NCBI GenBank assembly: GCA_013042825.1 | Contig: JABDPL010000179.1 | Location: 1 to 9,304 of the forward strand | Reading direction: 5' to 3' | DNA from: Flavobacteriaceae bacterium | GTDB taxonomy: Bacteria; Bacteroidota; Bacteroidia; Flavobacteriales; Flavobacteriaceae | Length of the DNA stretch: 9,304 bases | Shown: in pieces, positions 6,697-9,304 of the stretch | How the letters are laid out: each line of letters starts with the position of its first letter | Numbering within the stretch: position 1 is the first letter of the stretch | Made by a program: the position numbers and the translations under genes | Notes under the pieces: generated by a model | What the model saw: the letters and a program-made list of their open reading frames with translations, nothing else | What the model was told of the DNA's origin: nothing | Database searches by the model: none

Positions 6697-7430
6697 AAAT
6701 TATTCAAATAGTTCTTGTCTCTCAGGGTGTCCATGGGTTGCCAGAACCCCGTATGTTTGAAGGCCACGAGTTCACCGTCAGCTGCAAGCCCCCTCAGGGG
6801 TTCCTGCTCCCAAACTGAGGCATCTCCGTCAATTCGGTTTAATACCTTTGGAGATAGCACAAAAAATCCGCCATTTATGAGGGCACCATCTCCTCTGGGT
6901 TTTTCTTCAAATTTCCTGACCTCATCATCATGAATATCCAATGCTCCAAATCGTCCGGGGGGAAATGTTGCCGTTAGCGTAGCCTCCCGGCCATGGGCCA
7001 GATGAAAATCTACCAGCTCGCCTATGTTGATATCGGCTACCCCATCACCATAAGTAAAGCAAAAGGCCTCTTCATCTTTCAGATAGGATGAGATTCGTTT
7101 TAACCTTCCTCCTGTCATCGTGTTCTCGCCCGTATCTACCAAGGTTATTTTCCATGGTTCTGCGCGCTTCTCGTGCACTTCCATTTTATTGTCTTCCAGA
7201 TGAAAGGTGATGTCGGATTGATGAAGAAAATAATTGGCGAAATATTCCTTTATCACGTAACCTTTATATCCGCAACAAATAATAAAATCATTAATGTTAT
7301 AGTGGGAGTAGGTTTTCATTATATGCCAAAGAATTGGCTTGCCGCCAATCTCTATCATTGGCTTGGGTTTTGTGACTGTTTCCTCACTTAAGCGGGTTCC
7401 GAAACCTCCGGCAAGAATTGCTGCTTTCAT
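6654..7430 (-). CDS. rfbF: Glucose-1-phosphate cytidylyltransferase
   Basis: The enzyme forms CDP-D-glucose from CTP and glucose 1-phosphate, the entry step to CDP-linked deoxysugars. This is a complete 258-residue nucleotidyltransferase of the usual family length. It opens with the nucleotide-binding loop LAGGFGTRL (6-14) and KPKPM (21-25), where a conserved lysine contacts phosphate. YGDG at 127-130 carries the metal-binding D129, and EKPRGDGALINGGFFV (176-191) and QPMDT (231-235, with D234) complete the sugar-phosphate and metal sites. ICCGYKGYVIKEYF (51-64) and WKITLVDTG (93-101) distinguish cytidylyltransferases from thymidylyl (RmlA) and uridylyl (GalU) relatives. The ATG at 7428-7430 immediately precedes the catalytic loop, so the start is firm. 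It follows a 93-bp gap, the largest in the window, and its 3' end overlaps rfbG, consistent with joint translation of the two enzymes. Confidence 0.96.
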   Translation of the reverse strand: MKAAILAGGFGTRLSEETVTKPKPMIEIGGKPILWHIMKTYSHYNINDFIICCGYKGYVIKEYFANYFLHQSDITFHLEDNKMEVHEKRAEPWKITLVDTGENTMTGGRLKRISSYLKDEEAFCFTYGDGVADINIGELVDFHLAHGREATLTATFPPGRFGALDIHDDEVRKFEEKPRGDGALINGGFFVLSPKVLNRIDGDASVWEQEPLRGLAADGELVAFKHTGFWQPMDTLRDKNYLNNLWSSNKAPWKIWKD

Positions 7431-7475
7431 GCGTGCTAAGATAAAATTATTTTTGGTTAGAACCGGTATCTTAAT

Positions 7476-7511
7476 CTGAAACTTGAGGGGCTTTTACAGT
7501 AAACGTTTCAG
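7476..7511. repeat. Inverted repeat with nested palindrome upstream of rfbF
   Basis: The 93-bp gap before rfbF contains the 7-bp arms CTGAAAC (7476-7482) and GTTTCAG (7505-7511), separated by 22 bases. Within the spacer and right arm lies an 11-base palindrome, TTTACAGTAAA (7493-7503). No T-run follows on the minus strand, so it is not a standard intrinsic terminator. It could be a protein-binding site or an mRNA structure ahead of the CDP-sugar genes. I found no convincing TTG/TAnnTTTG promoter in the gap. The repeat is plainly visible; any function is conjecture. Confidence 0.35.
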
Positions 7512-7523
7512 TGGAAAACAATC

Positions 7524-8837
7524 CTATTTCTTCAGCTCTTCAGAAGCTGATTTTTTTGCCTTTCGTAAGAAATGTAAGATAAAATTCCGAATGCTCTTTA
7601 TCGCCCAAAAGACAAACAAGAAGAAAAACGCATAATAAAAATACCGGAAGGCGGACCTCAGGTGATATTCAAAACTATAGAATACGAATAGCGCCATGAG
7701 CAAGGCGAAAAACATAGCGCTGTTTCTTTTATTCCTGGCTAAAAATTTCCTGACATTTTTCTCGAAATATCCGAAGAGATTTCCAACCAGTATAAAAAAG
7801 AACAGGGTGAAGGTATAACCCATTTCGAACACCTGGCCATGAAGTGTAAAAGGCATGAATTTGGTGATCTTGAGCTCCTGTGCAACCTCCTGCCAATTCA
7901 CCAGTCTACCGGGAAGCGGACTCAGGCTCACGTATATATAATACCAATCCGGCGAACCTTTTATCAATGTTTTTGAGGTGGCAAAAATCCCGAATATGAG
8001 CGAATAGTAAATGTTAAAAGCAACTGACCTAAATATTTCCGAATCCTGATTGAACACCGTAGTGATATAGGGTTTAATTCCATGAAAAGGAATTTGCCTT
8101 ATACTTACGATGTATGACAGGAAAATAAATGAGAAGATGAGCTGCAGGAAGAATTTAAGTTTATTCTTAAGCGTATTGCCCGACGTTTGAAAGGAAATAA
8201 GAAAGTAAAGCGTCAAAATTAGAAAGGTAACCCGGCTTCCCGTGGCAAATGTGAAAAGCACGATCAGAAAAATCGAAATATTGGCATAATTTCTTTTTTT
8301 CACCCGTATCAAGCCTAAAAGAATGGCGTTGATCAAGGACAATATCTTCGCTATAGTGATCAAAAATTTCAGTTCGAATTTCGGTATGTATTCTGCCCTC
8401 AGATATAACTGTTTTCCATATACGACCAAATAGAAAAGTATAATGATGAATGTTAGCAGAAAGGTATAACCCATCAATTTACGGCTAGGATTGAATTTGA
8501 TAAACAGGTGTTGATTCAAATTCGTAGAATAGAGTCTTTTTATGGCTTTGGAAGATATTTCGTGATAGAATAATATTCCTATTAGAAAGGCTACGTTGGC
8601 AAATAGAAATAACTGAATGATAAGCCAAAACATTTCCGCATCGATGTCATCTACATTTGCAATTGAGAATTTATTGTCATAGAAATAGAAATACAATATA
8701 GAGAGTACAATATTGGCAAGATTAAAAAGGACAAAAATATAGGCCGGGCTGATTATAACAGGCTTGAAGAACTTAAAAAAAATAATCAGAAAAAACAGGT
8801 AGAGCAGAGATAATATTACTATTGCCAGAATGCTCAT
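7524..8837 (-). CDS. Wzy-type oligosaccharide repeat-unit polymerase
   Basis: This 437-residue, very hydrophobic inner-membrane protein has about ten to twelve membrane segments, including residues 2-24, 28-52, 70-90, 120-140, 157-177, 184-215, 228-245, 272-288, 340-356, 373-388 and 396-413. The layout resembles O-antigen/oligosaccharide repeat-unit polymerases, which extend undecaprenyl-diphosphate-linked repeat units on the periplasmic face. Supporting local features are TGSRVTF in a helix (199-205), the loop with SLSPLPGRL (304-312), the HGQVFEMGYTF segment (333-343) before a helix, and arginines R394 and R398 in YHLRSAFRYF near the end. Wzy proteins share little sequence, so the call rests on topology, these short motifs and cluster context; a Wzx flippase is less likely because the large loops and motif spacing fit Wzy. 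The basic C-terminal tail (422-437) is probably cytoplasmic. The gene lies 20 bp downstream of the lipoprotein gene. Confidence 0.78.
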   Translation of the reverse strand: MSILAIVILSLLYLFFLIIFFKFFKPVIISPAYIFVLFNLANIVLSILYFYFYDNKFSIANVDDIDAEMFWLIIQLFLFANVAFLIGILFYHEISSKAIKRLYSTNLNQHLFIKFNPSRKLMGYTFLLTFIIILFYLVVYGKQLYLRAEYIPKFELKFLITIAKILSLINAILLGLIRVKKRNYANISIFLIVLFTFATGSRVTFLILTLYFLISFQTSGNTLKNKLKFFLQLIFSFIFLSYIVSIRQIPFHGIKPYITTVFNQDSEIFRSVAFNIYYSLIFGIFATSKTLIKGSPDWYYIYVSLSPLPGRLVNWQEVAQELKITKFMPFTLHGQVFEMGYTFTLFFFILVGNLFGYFEKNVRKFLARNKRNSAMFFALLMALFVFYSFEYHLRSAFRYFYYAFFFLFVFWAIKSIRNFILHFLRKAKKSASEELKK

Positions 8838-8857
8838 TCAGATTTTGTCTTAGGCTT

Positions 8858-9304
8858 TTAGTATCGGTTTTTTAATCTGGAAATCAGATTCTGCTTGGCA
8901 CTGAATCCTGCGTCACCGGCAGTATCATTGATCAATCTGATCTTTTCGTTTTCGAACTCAACTTTAAAGTTACGCAATTTAAAATAGACGAGGAAGGCTG
9001 AGTCCCTCAGGACTATTCTATCATCAGCCCTATTAAAAACCACTTTGTCGAAGTCGATTCGTTTAACGTTTTCCATTTTGAATTCAATCGCTTCGGGGTT
9101 TTGCCCTTCGGGAATTTCAAAAGAAATACGCTGCATTTTTTTAGGCCGTCCCTTGATGTCTTGCATCAGGCTATCCTCCCCAATGGAGTCTGAATAAACT
9201 AAAGTAACCTCAGCCGATTCATGAATTACCCCATCAAAGAAGATGTTCAAATTGTTCCCCTCAGTCGAAGGAGTTGGGGTTTTGTTGCTGTTCTGGCAAC
9301 CCAC
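8858..9304 (-). CDS. Putative lipoprotein of unknown function, 5' end cut by window edge
   Basis: The frame is open to the right edge. The first visible codons read V-G-C-Q-N-S; the GTG at 9302-9304 is most likely an internal valine of a lipobox rather than a start, because VGC fits the -2, -1 and +1 positions of a lipoprotein signal peptide. The hydrophobic signal sequence would then lie outside the window, and the mature protein would begin at the cysteine and have 146 residues. A polar linker rich in Asn, Thr, Pro and Ser (about 4-17) leads into a region with alternating polar and hydrophobic residues (18-133), suggesting a beta-sandwich, followed by a basic C-terminus. I do not recognise a family. 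The residues after the cysteine lack the acidic run of the Bacteroidota surface-export signal, so a periplasm-facing anchor is as likely as a surface one. It is 20 bp upstream of the Wzy-like gene and probably co-transcribed. Confidence 0.7.
   Translation of the reverse strand: MGCQNSNKTPTPSTEGNNLNIFFDGVIHESAEVTLVYSDSIGEDSLMQDIKGRPKKMQRISFEIPEGQNPEAIEFKMENVKRIDFDKVVFNRADDRIVLRDSAFLVYFKLRNFKVEFENEKIRLINDTAGDAGFSAKQNLISRLKNRY

Noticed and set aside
6654..7430. Assignment as thymidylyltransferase RmlA or uridylyltransferase GalU
   Set aside because: The overall length, the ICCGYKGYVIKEYF and INGGFFV stretches, and the adjacent rfbG point to the cytidylyltransferase.
7524..8837. Wzx flippase
   Set aside because: The protein lacks the regular 12-14 helix MATE-like pattern, and its long loops and late arginine-bearing segment fit a polymerase better.
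9302..9304. GTG as the initiation codon of the lipoprotein gene
   Set aside because: It falls within a lipobox-like V-G-C at the extreme edge of the window, so it is better read as an internal valine of a truncated signal peptide.
1..9304. Mobile element, CRISPR array, tRNA or rRNA
   Set aside because: No transposase, direct-repeat array or recognisable structured RNA was seen; nearly all sequence is accounted for by closely packed coding genes.

Overview
The window is part of a surface-polysaccharide biosynthesis cluster (O-antigen or capsule type). All ten genes lie on the minus strand, so transcription runs from high to low coordinates. The organism is most likely a member of Bacteroidota, probably Flavobacteriia. 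This is an inference from three things: the AT-rich composition, start codons preceded by AT-rich leaders with no recognisable GGAGG-type Shine-Dalgarno, and protein family variants of the kind common in that group. I see no RNA gene, mobile element, CRISPR array or clear rho-independent terminator. No gene-free stretch exceeds 300 bases; the longest is 93.

In transcription order the layout is as follows. A lipoprotein of unknown function (8858-9304) is cut by the right edge just at its lipobox. A Wzy-type repeat-unit polymerase follows (7524-8837). Next is a CDP-6-deoxysugar block: glucose-1-phosphate cytidylyltransferase rfbF (6654-7430), CDP-glucose 4,6-dehydratase rfbG (5593-6696, overlapping rfbF) and an extended SDR reductase/epimerase (4687-5562). 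A family 2 glycosyltransferase (3675-4661) may transfer the resulting sugar. A colanic-acid-like pair follows: a WcaF-type acetyltransferase (3042-3587) and a WcaI-type glycosyltransferase (1829-3040), the latter starting at TTG. After these come a second polytopic polymerase/ligase-like protein with a Wzy_C/WaaL signature (565-1839) and a UDP-glucose 6-dehydrogenase (1-529) cut by the left edge.

Taken together, the cytoplasmic enzymes would make a CDP-linked 6-deoxyhexose and UDP-glucuronate. The two glycosyltransferases and the acetyltransferase would build and decorate a lipid-linked repeat unit. The two membrane proteins would polymerise it and/or ligate it to a carrier. No Wzx flippase, initiating sugar-phosphate transferase or chain-length regulator is present, so the cluster must extend beyond the window or be completed elsewhere. 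No RfbH-type 3-dehydrase is present either, so the CDP branch as seen stops at a 6-deoxy rather than a 3,6-dideoxy sugar.

I did not find a wholly new system. The points most worth following up are the unusual CDP-sugar SDR with its degenerate cofactor loop, the coupled GT2, the duplicated polymerase/ligase-like proteins and the orphan lipoprotein.
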